Below, one piece after another: positions 46,822 to 57,933 of a stretch of DNA of 64,000 bases; within the stretch, counting starts at the first letter, position 1; every line of letters begins with the position of its first letter. The notes beneath the pieces were generated by a model, which searched no databases, had not been told where the DNA came from, and saw only the letters and a list, made by a program, of their open reading frames with translations. A program made the translations under genes and the position numbers. Location of the stretch: the NCBI RefSeq assembly GCF_022539665.2, contig NC_081333.1:1674001-1738000 (forward strand), written 5' to 3'. The stretch is from Daphnia carinata (Eukaryota > Arthropoda > Branchiopoda > Diplostraca > Daphniidae).

Positions 46822-48718
46822 AGTCTTATGTAAAATACTGTTTTCTCTGGCCAGGGGCTTTCCCGTTGCAACATCGTTTCATATCTGATATATATGTTTC
46901 TGCCAATCTATTTCCACACTGACGGTATCTTATTATTTTACCCTGTTTGCACGATCCGTGTGATTTCTATTCGTATTTAAATTAAATTAACGTATTGTTC
47001 TAAGCGGAAAAATCACATTGAAGTGGCAGTACACAAATAATGAGAAACTATCCTGCAAATTTGACTTCAGACTGTTTGATAAATCCCCAACAATCTCGAT
47101 CAGAATTTTTTTGACACTTACGTAAGAACTGGTTTTCAATTGTACTTTTTGGTACGGATTTCCCCGTTTCAACCCGTTGGTGTTTGTTTGCGGTCGGCCA
47201 AAATAAAAAAAAATAGCAAAGAATGTTGAACACATTTTCCTTAGTCCTTCAATATCGAAAGGCCTCGACCCAACTATAGTGTCCCATTTTATGTTTTTTT
47301 TACTGGACACAACAGAGAGCCACGTGTAAAATTCTTCTACAGTGTCATTCTGTGACTTGAAACCGATGCTTTTAGTTCTTTGATTATCACCTTCCCTGTT
47401 GCGTAGTCATCTGAAAGTTAAACTCACGAGGCCGTTCACTATATACAGCGTATAAAACGTCTGTCAAGACGAGTGCGTTCTCTTATACATGATGCGAAAT
47501 CGTAGAAATGTTTTACGGACGTCTGATAGAAGAGAAAAGAGGATTTAATGGCCGTGAAAGTAATGCCCTTTTTTGGCAATATTGTTTTTCAGTCGTGACA
47601 ATGCGCACTGCAGATGGTGTCACGCAGGACAACTCGCTTATTTCGATTCCATCTAGCCATGAAGGTGGCGCTAATAATAAATACGTAGAGATTCTTGTAT
47701 ATAGTAATTGTTATACTAAATAAAGAAGTCAAAGGCGGAAAACAAGGACGCGGAGAGTTGCAATTGCCCGCATGGTCATTAGAAAAGCCATAGATAATCC
47801 GCGCTACTTACTTGCGGTGAATGGCGTATATGTTATTGTTATTATTATTTGTGGACGATCGCAAAATATTGGCAGTTATGGTTTCCGCATAGAATGGCTC
47901 GAATCTATAACCAGGTCATGGAACAAATGACACTTTGTCTTTTGTTTCAAGACAACTGATAAATAAAGAATATTAAAGAGGAAAGTAAACGATGGTTCGT
48001 GCTGTATAACCAAAGCCAATACTCAGCAGGTTGCCATACCAACTTGTTTTACCAGGGCGTGACTTTGATAAAAACTGCAGACCTCGATGTGTAAACATTG
48101 AAATGCGTCCTACGTGAGATTTTTCAAAGCCTTGCAACTGAAAAAGGAATTGTTTCAATCCTTGCTGGTACCTGTCTCAAAAACTGACAGATTGGTAACG
48201 TTTTCGCTATCAATTTTACTATTAATAAATAAAATTCATGTCAAGGAATACACACGAATGAGTATACCAGTTGAGTTATTTAGATCTGCCCTTAAAAGCT
48301 TTACAGTAATCTATAAACGACGAGTTTCCGTATCCGATTTCGGCCCACAGCTGTGCACGATTTTTGCGGCAAGGACTCGAAAGGGTCACTACTTTTATGG
48401 TACTTGCGTGAGGATTACTTAAAGCTTTGCATCGTGATTTTTTTTAAAACTATGCCATCAATTAAGTTATGCTATTATGGGGGACAAGGTTTTTTCTTCC
48501 TTTTGCTGGGAGGATCGATTGCCCCGAAGAATGGCAGCAACACGATTTGTACTAATTTCAATAAAGGTATGTCAATTAATGGATTTCATCAGATAATACT
48601 CGCGTAACACGAGACATGAATATATATGGCTTGTTTGAGAATGATTAGTACAGTCAGTGTTATAGCCAAGACCTTTCTTTATCAGCTTAAATTGGTAAAA
48701 TTTCAAATTGGTGGTGTT

Positions 48719-48791
48719 GGGGATGTAGCTCAGATGGTAGAGCGCTCGCTTAGCATGCGAGAAGTACGGGGATCGATACCCTGCATCTCCA
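48719..48791 (+). tRNA. tRNA-Ala (anticodon AGC), copy 1
   Basis: A 73-nt cloverleaf: acceptor GGGGATG pairs with CATCTCC (one G-U) plus discriminator A. The D arm is GCTCAGATGGTAGAGC, and the anticodon stem CTCGC/GCGAG surrounds TTAGCAT, anticodon AGC (read as IGC). The T arm has the ATCGATA loop seen in arthropod tRNA-Ala. No intron. A T-run follows within about 10 nt and can terminate RNA polymerase III. Confidence 0.95.
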
Positions 48792-49607
48792 AGTAATTTT
48801 TATTTCTTTTTATTCATTAAATGTTTTCTTTGCAATTCGAGATATATGTCTCTGAAAAGAAGCTGAAGTAAAGCGTTCTGCAATCTGAGGTTACTGAACA
48901 ACATTTGACTCACAATAATCGCATTTGTATAGATATTCTCCGTTCCCGGATTGCCAGTATTCATGAAATTTACAGACATTGCCATGAAAAGCTTAAATTT
49001 AGACTAGAAATGTAGAGGACCTGTATTGGGACTTGTTATTGAAATTTCCTTTCCTAATTTAGAGAAAGTTTTGCCTACAATAATGCTTTGAACGAAGTAA
49101 TGAAGGTACTTGTGTGCTTGCCCCACCCTAGGCACCTCTGAGCTCGCATTAATGTTCAGAAAAAACTGGCCAAATGCAGCTTACTGTAATTTGCATTCAT
49201 CTGGATGATGCTTACGCATATCAGTCAGGTGTTTCGCTTAATGGCGATAGGAAAACATTATGTGTCCTGCTTTCTCTTCCATTTCGCGCTCCAAGGGCAC
49301 TGCTGGTGATCATATGATGCTAAACAATTTGCGAGCTGTTTATTGGCGTTACGCTGCCTGCGACTGGATACTTAAGATACAGCATAATTTTATTTCAGTT
49401 CGGTCGCAAGGATTCTAACGTAAACTCGCTCCGGCTACTTTCTGTTTCTTCGTATGATTGCGTGGAGTAAGATCCTGAATTACGAATTGTCCTTCATGGA
49501 GACGTAGTTTGGCGACACATTGTATGAAACGTAACGTACATTTTTTAGTTCGACGACTTACAGCAAGAGTTTGAGGTTTTAATGCATCAATGTTAAAATT
49601 TTATCAC

Positions 49608-49680
49608 GGGGATGTAGCTCAGATGGTAGAGCGCTCGCTTAGCATGCGAGAAGTACGGGGATCGATACCCTGCATCTCCA
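49608..49680 (+). tRNA. tRNA-Ala (anticodon AGC), copy 2
   Basis: Identical in all 73 positions to the copy 889 bp upstream, in the same orientation, and followed by a T6 run. The flanks differ clearly, so identity is confined to the gene. Confidence 0.95.
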
Positions 49681-50877
49681 AAGATTTTTTCTCTTTGTAA
49701 CTACCACCGGTTTTTAAACTTTCATTTCCTTTCATAATGCTAATTTCCTTTTATCTTGATTCTGCCTATTTCTGACATGAGGAAATCGAGAATTTTAATA
49801 TCCGCAGATTTCATACCAATAACCTTGTCACGCCCAACAGTCAATTGTTATCACCGAATTTCCGACATGTTGGAGGGAAATGAAAATATGTCCTTTCGTG
49901 GAATGCCTGCTCCCTAAAGACAGTTTTTTTTGCTTTTCGTGTCCGCTACCTGTAGTGTTTCGTGTTTGAAACTATATGCGCCGAACGTGATTCGGAAAAC
50001 AAATAGTTGGAACTGATGCCCTACAGCGAAAGTTGACCGTGCAGTGCCAAACGATTTCCAAAAAGAAAAAAAAAATCCCCGAAAATCTGCAGACACTTCT
50101 GAATAGCTCAACCTTATTAGTGATCACTACACAAACAACGAAACATGCCTGCCTTTCGTTTGCACTTTCGAAGATATACGCCCCACCCCCAACTTAGCAG
50201 ACATGCTTATTCTCTTGTTGCTGCTAGTGTTAGTTTGCGACTGCTCGTCTCCCAGTGTAAACCCACTGTTTTCAGTCCGACGCCACAGTGATACCAAATA
50301 CCAGTTATTCACGTAATTTCTATCGACATCTAGCAAACAGGAAAGTCTAATCTAAGCTGATAGTATTTCCTTTGGTTTTTCTTTGTTTTTAATGCACATT
50401 CACACTTAAAACAAATGAAGATTTTCATTTGATTCGTCTAGTCTGTAGTAATAACCGTCCAAACTCCCAGCCCAAACCATTGGTGTAAATCATCATGCCA
50501 TTGTAGCAGGTTAAAATTTTATTTAAAAAAATTGCAATTAAATCCGAAACATAGACTTTTAAAGGGTCATTACGTTTGCACAAATTTAACAAACTGTTTA
50601 GAGGATAAGTGCAGTAAAGTACGCCTCGTTGCTAGGGGAAGGGTACGATTTATCCTGTATCGTCTTTTGTTTCTTTTTAAGGAATTTTTTTTTCTGTGAA
50701 CCCATCTTTCATTTTACCTTGACCGGTGCGTAGTGCAGCATATTGGCGAGATTCGAACGGCCAATAAGTTTGTGTGTCATATCCTTATTTGACATTTCAA
50801 AGTCTTGGTCATGATCTCTGAATTCCTAGAAAACAAAATTAAGGTCGCATAAACAATTTTAGCAACGAAATTAAAGA

Positions 50878-52937
50878 ATGCCGAAAGAAGGGGGACAAGA
50901 CAATTTTGCAAAAGATGTATCTGATTTTGGTGAAACACAAATAACCCGATCCGACGACTCTTCCTTTTCATCGACCAATCACCCCAATCACGACCAATCA
51001 CCTGTGGCTAACACAAGAGTGTTCCGACGCCGGTGGCTAATGCTCTTCATTTTCGTTTTGGTCTTTATGACGAATGCGTTCCAGTGGATTCAATTCTCCA
51101 TCATCAACAATCTGATCACAAAGTAAGTAGTTTTTTTGTTTTATTTATTCATTTTTAGCAAAAGTACACCGCCATTCTGTTCTTATGCTTTTCTTCCATA
51201 TTCAGATATTATGGCGTGGAAAGTTCTACGGTTGACTGGACCAGCCTTGTTTTTATGGTCGTTTACATTCCGTTTATTATCCCAGGAGCGTGGATTATGG
51301 ACAAATTGGTAAGAATGATTGTTATTGTTTTTGTTTTCTTTTTGGGTATCTGTTACGTCATCGCTACCATAAGGGATTACGCGTTACGGTGTTGTTGGGT
51401 GCCATCGGAACCGCTGCTGCAGCCTGGATCAACGCCGTTGGCGTTGCACCTGACCTCTTTTACGTAATTCACACATCAGTAAAAGTGAATGACAATTTAA
51501 ATTGATCATTGTTGCATGCTAGGTGGTTCTCATAGGCCAAACAGTCGCGTCTGTTGCCCAGATTTTCTTGTTGGGCGTTTCGCCAAACGTTGCAGCCGTT
51601 TGGTTCGGCGCAGACCAAGTCTCATTGGCCTGTTCTATTGGAGTCTTTGGAAATCAGGTTTGAAATAATGCATGTATTCAATGTCCATTGTTAATATTAA
51701 CCTATTCAGTTTTAGATAGGTGTAGCACTGGGCTTTCTAATACCTCCAATGCTCGTACATGATCACGAAAACCCGGAAGACATTGGCACTGATTTGAGGT
51801 TTATGCTCTATATCATTGCCGGATTCTGTACAGCGTTGCTCTTTGCTGTCATTTTCGGTAACTATAATTTTTAGAGAGTAATAGAAAGCCATTGCAAAAA
51901 AAGAAAAATCTTTGAAACGTTTCTTTAACGATTTGCAATGCATCTGCAGGTTTCCAAGCCAAACCACCCGTACCTCCTAGTGGGGCGCAATGTTCCTCGG
52001 AGAAACAATCGTCCGGCTCCTTTTCAGGATATTTTACCTCATTGAAAAAGATTATTACGAATCATGGTTTCATGCTACTTTTCGTTTCGTACGGTATCAA
52101 TGTCGGCGTCTTTTACGCCATGTCCACTTTGTTGAATCAGACGGTCCTGCTTCACTTCCCGGTAACCAAACATAATTTGCAATTGTTTTGCTTGTTCAGC
52201 ACGGATGGACGAATAATGTTTCCTAATTTTTTGTTCTTAAAGGGCGAAGAGAAAAATGCTGGCCGAATCGGGCTGACTCTTGTTGTTTGCGGCATGTTTG
52301 GATCTGTTCTCTTCGGTGCCATTCTCGACAAAACCCATAAATTCAAGTAAGCATTTCTCTTGCAATTTAAAAGGTAGACATTCTGAAATTAGTTTGGAAT
52401 CATTTCATTCCTGATTTGGTCGATTGTTAGAGAAACAACATTAGCGACGTACGTTTTCGCCCTGGTTGGAATGGTTGCGTATACTTTCACCTTTCAATTA
52501 GAATATATTTCCGTCACTTTCATTACTGCTGGAATTGCTGGGTTAGTTCTTCATTTAAATATCCTTTTTTAAAAATATTCTTGACGAAATGTTTTTGGAA
52601 ATTTCTTTGCGTTTTTAGCTTCTTCATGACAGGATATCTACCAGTTGGTTTCGAATTTGGAACCGAATTAACGTATCCGGAGCCGGAAGTCACTTCTGCT
52701 GGATTATTGAACGCTTCAGCTCAGATTTTTGGCATTATATTTACACTTTTAGGAGGTTGGCTATTGGCCACTTATGGCTCGATGGTTTGCAATGGCTTGT
52801 TATCATCCGCTTTGTTGATTGGTGTCGTCATGACGTTCCCTATCCGGTCAGATCTTCGCCGACAGAAAGCCAATCGAAAATCTATGATTGCTGTAGTAGA
52901 AGGAGCAAAAGACAATCCTTTACCAGTTTCCGCTTGA
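50878..52937 (+). CDS. FLVCR-like (SLC49) major-facilitator transporter, tandem copy 3
   Basis: Nine exons join in frame: 50878-51122, 51206-51308, 51374-51463, 51523-51657, 51716-51857, 51950-52161, 52243-52346, 52431-52541 and 52619-52937, 486 codons. A short polar N-terminus starting MPKEGGQDNF precedes [76 protein letters not shown] and [19 protein letters not shown]. The last reads FGTE where the other copies read FAAE. About 12 transmembrane segments are expected. Here the 225-nt segment is cut once (90+135 nt) at a site not used in copy 2. Substrate unknown; vertebrate relatives transport choline-type cations. Confidence 0.92.
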
Positions 52938-53225
52938 AATAACACATCGATCTTCAGTAAACTGTTGTGACATTAGGGAAAGGTAAGCCGTTTATTCACG
53001 TCATTCTATTGTCGTTAAATCTGCGTACATATTATTCAAGAACAACTAAAACTCACCTTACAGTTTCAGTGCTGTTTTATTACATTATTATTGTAACCAC
53101 AATTTTTTTTTATTTAGCACTTGTCTGTAACTGAATGTTGAAGGTACAACGCGTTAAATTAAAATGTTTGATAACGTTTTTCTAATGCGGAGAATTTAGC
53201 TTCAACGTCAACATAACTTAAATCT
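52938..53225. terminator. Convergent 3' region of FLVCR-like gene 3 and CFAP36
   Basis: Both 3' UTRs lie in this 288-bp interval. A minus-strand AATAAA (53114-53109) sits 112 bp beyond the CFAP36 stop. No other gene fits. Confidence 0.5.
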
Positions 53226-54609
53226 TTACTTTGAAGTTCCCTCAACCTCTTCTTTAATTTTCTGCAAGAGCAATCGGCGGTACTGGATAGTACGTTCATC
53301 GACTTCGGGAGATGCTTCACCGGCCAAAGCTGCACGAGCCGCACGTCCGGATCGCGGTCTAGACGTTCCGAAGGCTACTTTATTGCCTGCTTCTCTGTCG
53401 GACAGCTCTTGTTGATGCAACTGAAGCTCACGTTCTTTTCTCTTTTGGCTGAGAATCTTATCACGCTGAGCGCGTAATAGAACGCGGCGGCGTTCTACAT
53501 CTTCGGGATCGGGAACTTTCGTTGCCACTAAATTACCCGAGCATTTTACTTTCAACGTCTTTGCAAAATTTAGAAAAAAAGATCCGTTTTCAAACCTCTG
53601 GTCGGAGTTTGAACGTTAGTTACGGGAGCAGCTTCTGCTAATGGTCCTGCAACTTCGTCGGTTGTTTGGCTTTTTAGAAGTCCAGCAACGGATGCAGCAA
53701 GCGCTCGGTCCACTAATTCGTCCAGTCAATAATTAGGCTCTTTTTTAAGGTTTTCATAGACACAGTTGAGATAACAAATTACCGTCACGCCTCTCAGCGA
53801 CTTGGGCATTTCGTTCTGCCACATGTTCGGCCATAGATTGCCGAATCGCTTCATTGATGTCTTCTTCGGAAAACTCATCGTTGGACGCGTTTTGACTATC
53901 AATGCTCGGATGTCCAGGATGATCACGCTTTCGGCGCAGCATTTCAACAGCTTCGTTATGCAACTGCTCATTTTTAGCGCGCATCAGTACTTTAAAACGA
54001 TCGTAATCTCCGGCGGATTGTACGGGCTCTAGCAGTTGCTTCAAGTCCGTAATGTAAGGTTAAGTATTGTAGCTTTCTCCGATAATGGGCCGTTGAATTT
54101 TATTATAATTTCTTTTGAAGTAGTTGTCGTACCTGTAAAGCTGCCGATCGGACGGAAGGCTGGATTTGACTCAAGGCTGATTCCAGGTGTTCTGGCTGAA
54201 GGCCTAAATCGTCCATGTAGGCACCCAGCATAACATCCACCTTGCAACCAGAGCATGTTTATCATCTCTAGGTCTATTGATCAACCGAATTAAACTCGAG
54301 AGGGGGAAGTCATAGTAGAGATCACTCACCAAATTACGAAAATCCTTATGGATTCCTCGATATTCATCCTCGAGCTCGGCACCATCACCTTCGAATACTT
54401 TTAACATAACAAAGAGTTCAATTTATCACAATATTCAGTGAGGAGATAAGAATGATTGAACTAATTTTTTTTTTTTACACACCGACGGATTTCTGTTCCA
54501 CAAAATTAAGAATAGGAGTAATCCAAACAGGTCCTTGCAGATAAGCTACCAATGAATCGAGGATCCAATCAGCGTTATTCTCTTCGGGAACACCGTCTGT
54601 TGCTTCCAT
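53226..54609 (-). CDS. CFAP36: CFAP36 (cilia- and flagella-associated protein 36 / CCDC104)
   Basis: Six minus-strand exons join in frame: 54609-54483, 54397-54330, 54240-54133, 54038-53783, 53712-53596 and 53527-53226, 325 codons from the ATG at 54609 (in-frame ATGs also occur at 54720 and 54735). The N-terminal BART-like domain starts WILDSLVAYLQGPVWITPIL and NFVEQKSVVFEG and runs through AYMDDLGLQPEHLESAL; in vertebrates it binds ARL3-GTP at cilia. EEDINEAIRQSMAEHV resembles a ubiquitin-interacting-like helix. The C-terminus is a basic coiled coil (RAQRDKILSQKRKEREL) ending RLLLQKIKEEVEG, as in the family. The fifth exon's boundaries are the least certain. Confidence 0.9.
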
Positions 54610-55126
54610 TGCTGACGAAGGCAGTGTACAAAGCTTCTGAAACTGGCAGATTACATCCACAATTGGTGCTCCACTTCGGGAAATCGGACCGCTGGACTGT
54701 GGGTTGGCAGCGCGATCCATGTTGTATGTTGCCATGACAACCAAACAATAACAAACTCTCACCAAGGTAAGGTCTGCTTAATTTTTCAAACATTCTATAC
54801 ACCACATAATAAGCGGACTGCTATGATTTGGGAAGTTAGTTATACTCGTATGTACGCAACAGCTGTGTATTAATTTGGCCGTTCGATAAAAACCGCTTGG
54901 TGTACATTTGTCATGCGGCACCTGTAGTAAGAGTGTTAAAGATGGAATATTATTTATCGACACGTAATGTTATTATTTTTTTGGCCTCCTAAACGGCGAT
55001 AGGTAATAGTTGCTGGCAGGGCGGACACTATTTGCCTTCTCCTTCTTCAGAAGAATCAGAACGCCACTTTCAGATGGAATTATTAGCAAATTAGAGCACA
55101 TTGCAATCATATGTTTGAAAGAAAAC
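54610..55126. other. Intergenic region between CFAP36 and the SLC46-like gene
   Basis: CFAP36 5' flank and SLC46-like 3' flank. Upstream of 54609 the CFAP36 frame stays open to at least 54735, so the first exon may encode a longer N-terminus. Confidence 0.45.
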
Positions 55127-57011
55127 CTACACGAATGTCATTAGCAGCATAATTTCAATGCCCATCTCGACAAGGAAAACGGTTGCAGAAAACAAGCCCT
55201 GAGTTGTTTTGTACAACGAATCGAAGCTGACCAACGCAATAAGAGGAACAAGGGATTCCAAGACGGCAACAAATGAATAGATGTGACCTATAGACATAGG
55301 AAAACGGGATGTTTTTGGTATGAATTTCAATGTTCATGTACAAATCGTATTTTTTTTACTTTTTATAGACTTACTGATTTCATCGGCTTTCACCAGTTTG
55401 GAGAGCAGTGACCTGATAACAACGGCAATTCCCAACGACAACAAACGGCCAAGCGTGGCTAGCAAAGAAAGGGCTCCATTAGTCAAAACCAATTAACGAT
55501 GAAACACTTATCTGGCCAGAGCTAGAATTACAGAGATACACGATCGTTGAAGATGCGGCTAAAGCTATAAACAGGTACGACAACACATTCCCACTTGATG
55601 ACAAAATGCCAATTATAACGTCCGAAAATCTCAAATAATCTGATAGAAGAGGCAAGAAAAGAAGAGTTCCTAAAACCGATCGAAAGATGTTAACTAGCAA
55701 TCTCTTTTTCTCACAGGTCCAAAACGGCTTTAAAAAATGACACTTACCCAGGATTTCAACAAAAGAAAAGCTAGCCGTGTACAAAATATAATCAGAATGG
55801 TCCCAGGAAAAGTTGTCTCTCGTGTAAAGGTAAGCTACACCGTAGTGGGCTGCAAAAAACAAGAATGTTGAACCCTTGGCTCGTCCAATCATTGCATTTC
55901 GTTTTAGTTTGATTTGTTCTTTACTAACCGTATGAAAACAAATTCAAGAAAAAGCAAATCATCAAACAAAAAATTAAAATGCGTTCGTATCCTTTCCGTA
56001 GGTTGAAAACAATGACGGGCCAGTGCCTCACATTTTTCAGAATGACTCCACAATTGCATTTTTCTGATAGCGATTCTCTTATGGATTGTTCTGCTTCTTT
56101 TGCTGAAGTGGATTTTATGACAATAAGCCGAGCGAATCGATTTTTCGCTGGTTGGCCTCGTGAATCACGAACAAAGAAGAACAGGTAAATCAATGATAAG
56201 GTATAGAAACCAAGTGCACTCAACCAAATGGCCAGGTAACCGCCTAGATTGTATACGACGGCACTAATCAATTGTGATGAAATCTGAACAGCTATGGCGA
56301 CTACGCCGGCCATGATCGCCAGTCGGAGTGTCCTGGATTCTTCCGTCGTTACATCCACAATGTAGCTGCGTAAGAATACATATGATTGCGTATGAAAGAC
56401 GTCACGAATGATGCGTAAACTTTTTGTTACGTATTTACAGCCATAACAAAGGTAGCTCTGCCACCTAGGACACCTATTGACATGTCAGCAAAAAGAAGAA
56501 ATTCAGCTGAAAGCGAATCCGCGAAATAATTTGCCATGACGATTAAAGTGGATATGATTTGTCCAGTGGTAGGAGCAACCATCAAGAATTTTGTTCCGTA
56601 TTGATTGCTGAGTGGTCCGAATAATAAGATAAAGAGGGCTGAAAGGAAGTGATCAATCAGTGAGCCGTACATATTCAAAATACTAGCATAACTTTCGATG
56701 TAATCCAGCGTCTCCAAAGGAATTTGTGTGAAAACCGAATGCGTTCCATTACTACCATAGCAATCACTGAAATTAGGATTGAAGGTATAATAGCTCCTGC
56801 AGACTTTGTAGGAAAGCATGTATTGTTTAGGGACAGACTGCGGGCAAACAAGAATGAGGTTCGCTAGCAAAACAAGGCAGTAGAGATGGGAGAATTTTAC
56901 CTGTATAACGGTTGCCATAACGAAGAGAAAGCCAAAAGGTTCGATCGTGATATGTAGCTTCTGGAATGTTACGCTTATCCACGTTACTACCTTTTGATAG
57001 GCCGCCATCAT
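55127..57011 (-). CDS. SLC46-family (proton-coupled folate transporter-like) MFS carrier
   Basis: Seven minus-strand exons join in frame: 57011-56901, 56837-56431, 56365-55929, 55849-55748, 55669-55532, 55458-55375 and 55287-55127, 479 codons. The N-terminus has the family's TIEP motif (ITIEPFGFLFVMATVIQ). A Cys-containing extracellular loop and PLSNQYGTKFLMVAPTTGQI, the MFS loop between TM2 and TM3, come next. TYIVDVTTEESRTLRLAIM matches the SLC46 D-V-T-x-E-x-R-T signature, and SLLSKLVKADEIS lies in the C-terminal half. SLC46A1 imports folate with protons; A2 and A3 act on lysosomal catabolites and small muropeptides. Substrate here is not predictable. Intron 1 is 63 bp, a multiple of three with no stop, so its retention would insert 21 residues. 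Confidence 0.9.
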
Positions 57012-57354
57012 TTTATTTCTAATACAACCACAATAGATAGCTATAAAAACTGTGTGGGTCAAGGCTGCGTTCTCGCATGTCCTGCTTATAGAATGCGACC
57101 AAGGTGGCTCCCACAGTGATTCCGCACGATTGTTACAACAAGTCTCGTTCCCCTCCTTAATATACAGATCGAAGATTTAATGAATTCTCGTTGCTGGGTA
57201 AACCGTTGAAAATTTAATTTGTCACATCGGCTGGCATGATCGATAGAATTGGCCTTCGTAAGCCATGATTTATTCACTGATTTCAGCCATTATATACGTA
57301 CGTTCAGGTTTCCAGGGCCCTGGGATCCCTTGCGCTGATTATGTGTCAGTCGCC
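57012..57354 (-). promoter_or_regulatory. 5' flank of the SLC46-like gene
   Basis: On the minus strand a TCAGTG initiator-like site (57280-57275) lies 18 bp downstream of a TATATAA-like sequence (57296-57290), closer than the usual 28-32 bp. It could be a TATA-less initiator promoter. No coding exon is seen. Confidence 0.35.
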
Positions 57355-57386
57355 TATATAAGCCAGACAGACTACACAGATCAGTG
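57355..57386 (+). promoter_or_regulatory. TATA box plus TCAGT initiator (core promoter)
   Basis: TATATAAG begins at 57355 and TCAGTG at 57381, putting the initiator A (57383) 28 bp from the first T, the optimal spacing for arthropod core promoters. It points right, toward the giant inverted repeat. The first downstream ATG (57396) opens only six codons. A possible small exon with ATG at 57695 (MAEGTTAPTA) is flanked by AAACAG and a GTATTT donor at 57726. Confidence 0.55.
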
Positions 57387-57933
57387 TCTCTTGCCTAATG
57401 TCGATCGTAGCGCACTAGCGCCTCTGGATTAAACTTCAAACAGATAGCAACAAGAAATTTTTTTTATTTTCTTTTTCATTAGGCATACTAAACAGCAACC
57501 AGCTGGGGTGTTGTGGTAGAATCGTTGCTGTGTTTCTTGTTGTATTCGGTGTTTCTATTTGCCAAACTTGTCTAGCACCAAGACTTCAATTTCATCAAAA
57601 GTGGCAAAAACGTATCACCAAAGCTTTGAATGTCATACAGTCCTGGAATATCTGATGTCTAAAAGTATCAAGTTTATTACTATTTTAAACAGGCATGGCT
57701 GAAGGAACTACAGCACCTACTGCAGGTATTTATATCTTTCAAGTAGCTAACTGCCCCCATTGACTCAATTTCTAGGAAAATATTTTGGTTGAGATAAATG
57801 GGATCCTAATATCATAGCAGATGTTGTTATCAGAACACATTGCAGGTAACTTAAAACATTATAAACAGAAAGTTTTTCTTTCTTTAGTTTAGTCAGTTTA
57901 TTTCAATATTTAATATTAGTTACAGAAACTATC
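57387..57933. other. Unique sequence between promoter and palindrome
   Basis: 547 bp with no counterpart on the other side of the inverted repeat. It contains one exon-like ATG segment (57693-57725) and no long open frame. Confidence 0.45.

Larger units (their letters stand above)
46822..50877. other. Intergenic region between FLVCR-like genes 2 and 3, holding two tRNA genes
   Basis: Apart from the two tRNA-Ala genes (listed separately), no coding gene is recognised. Open frames of up to about 107 codons have no family resemblance. The spacing is more than twice that between copies 1 and 2. Confidence 0.5.
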
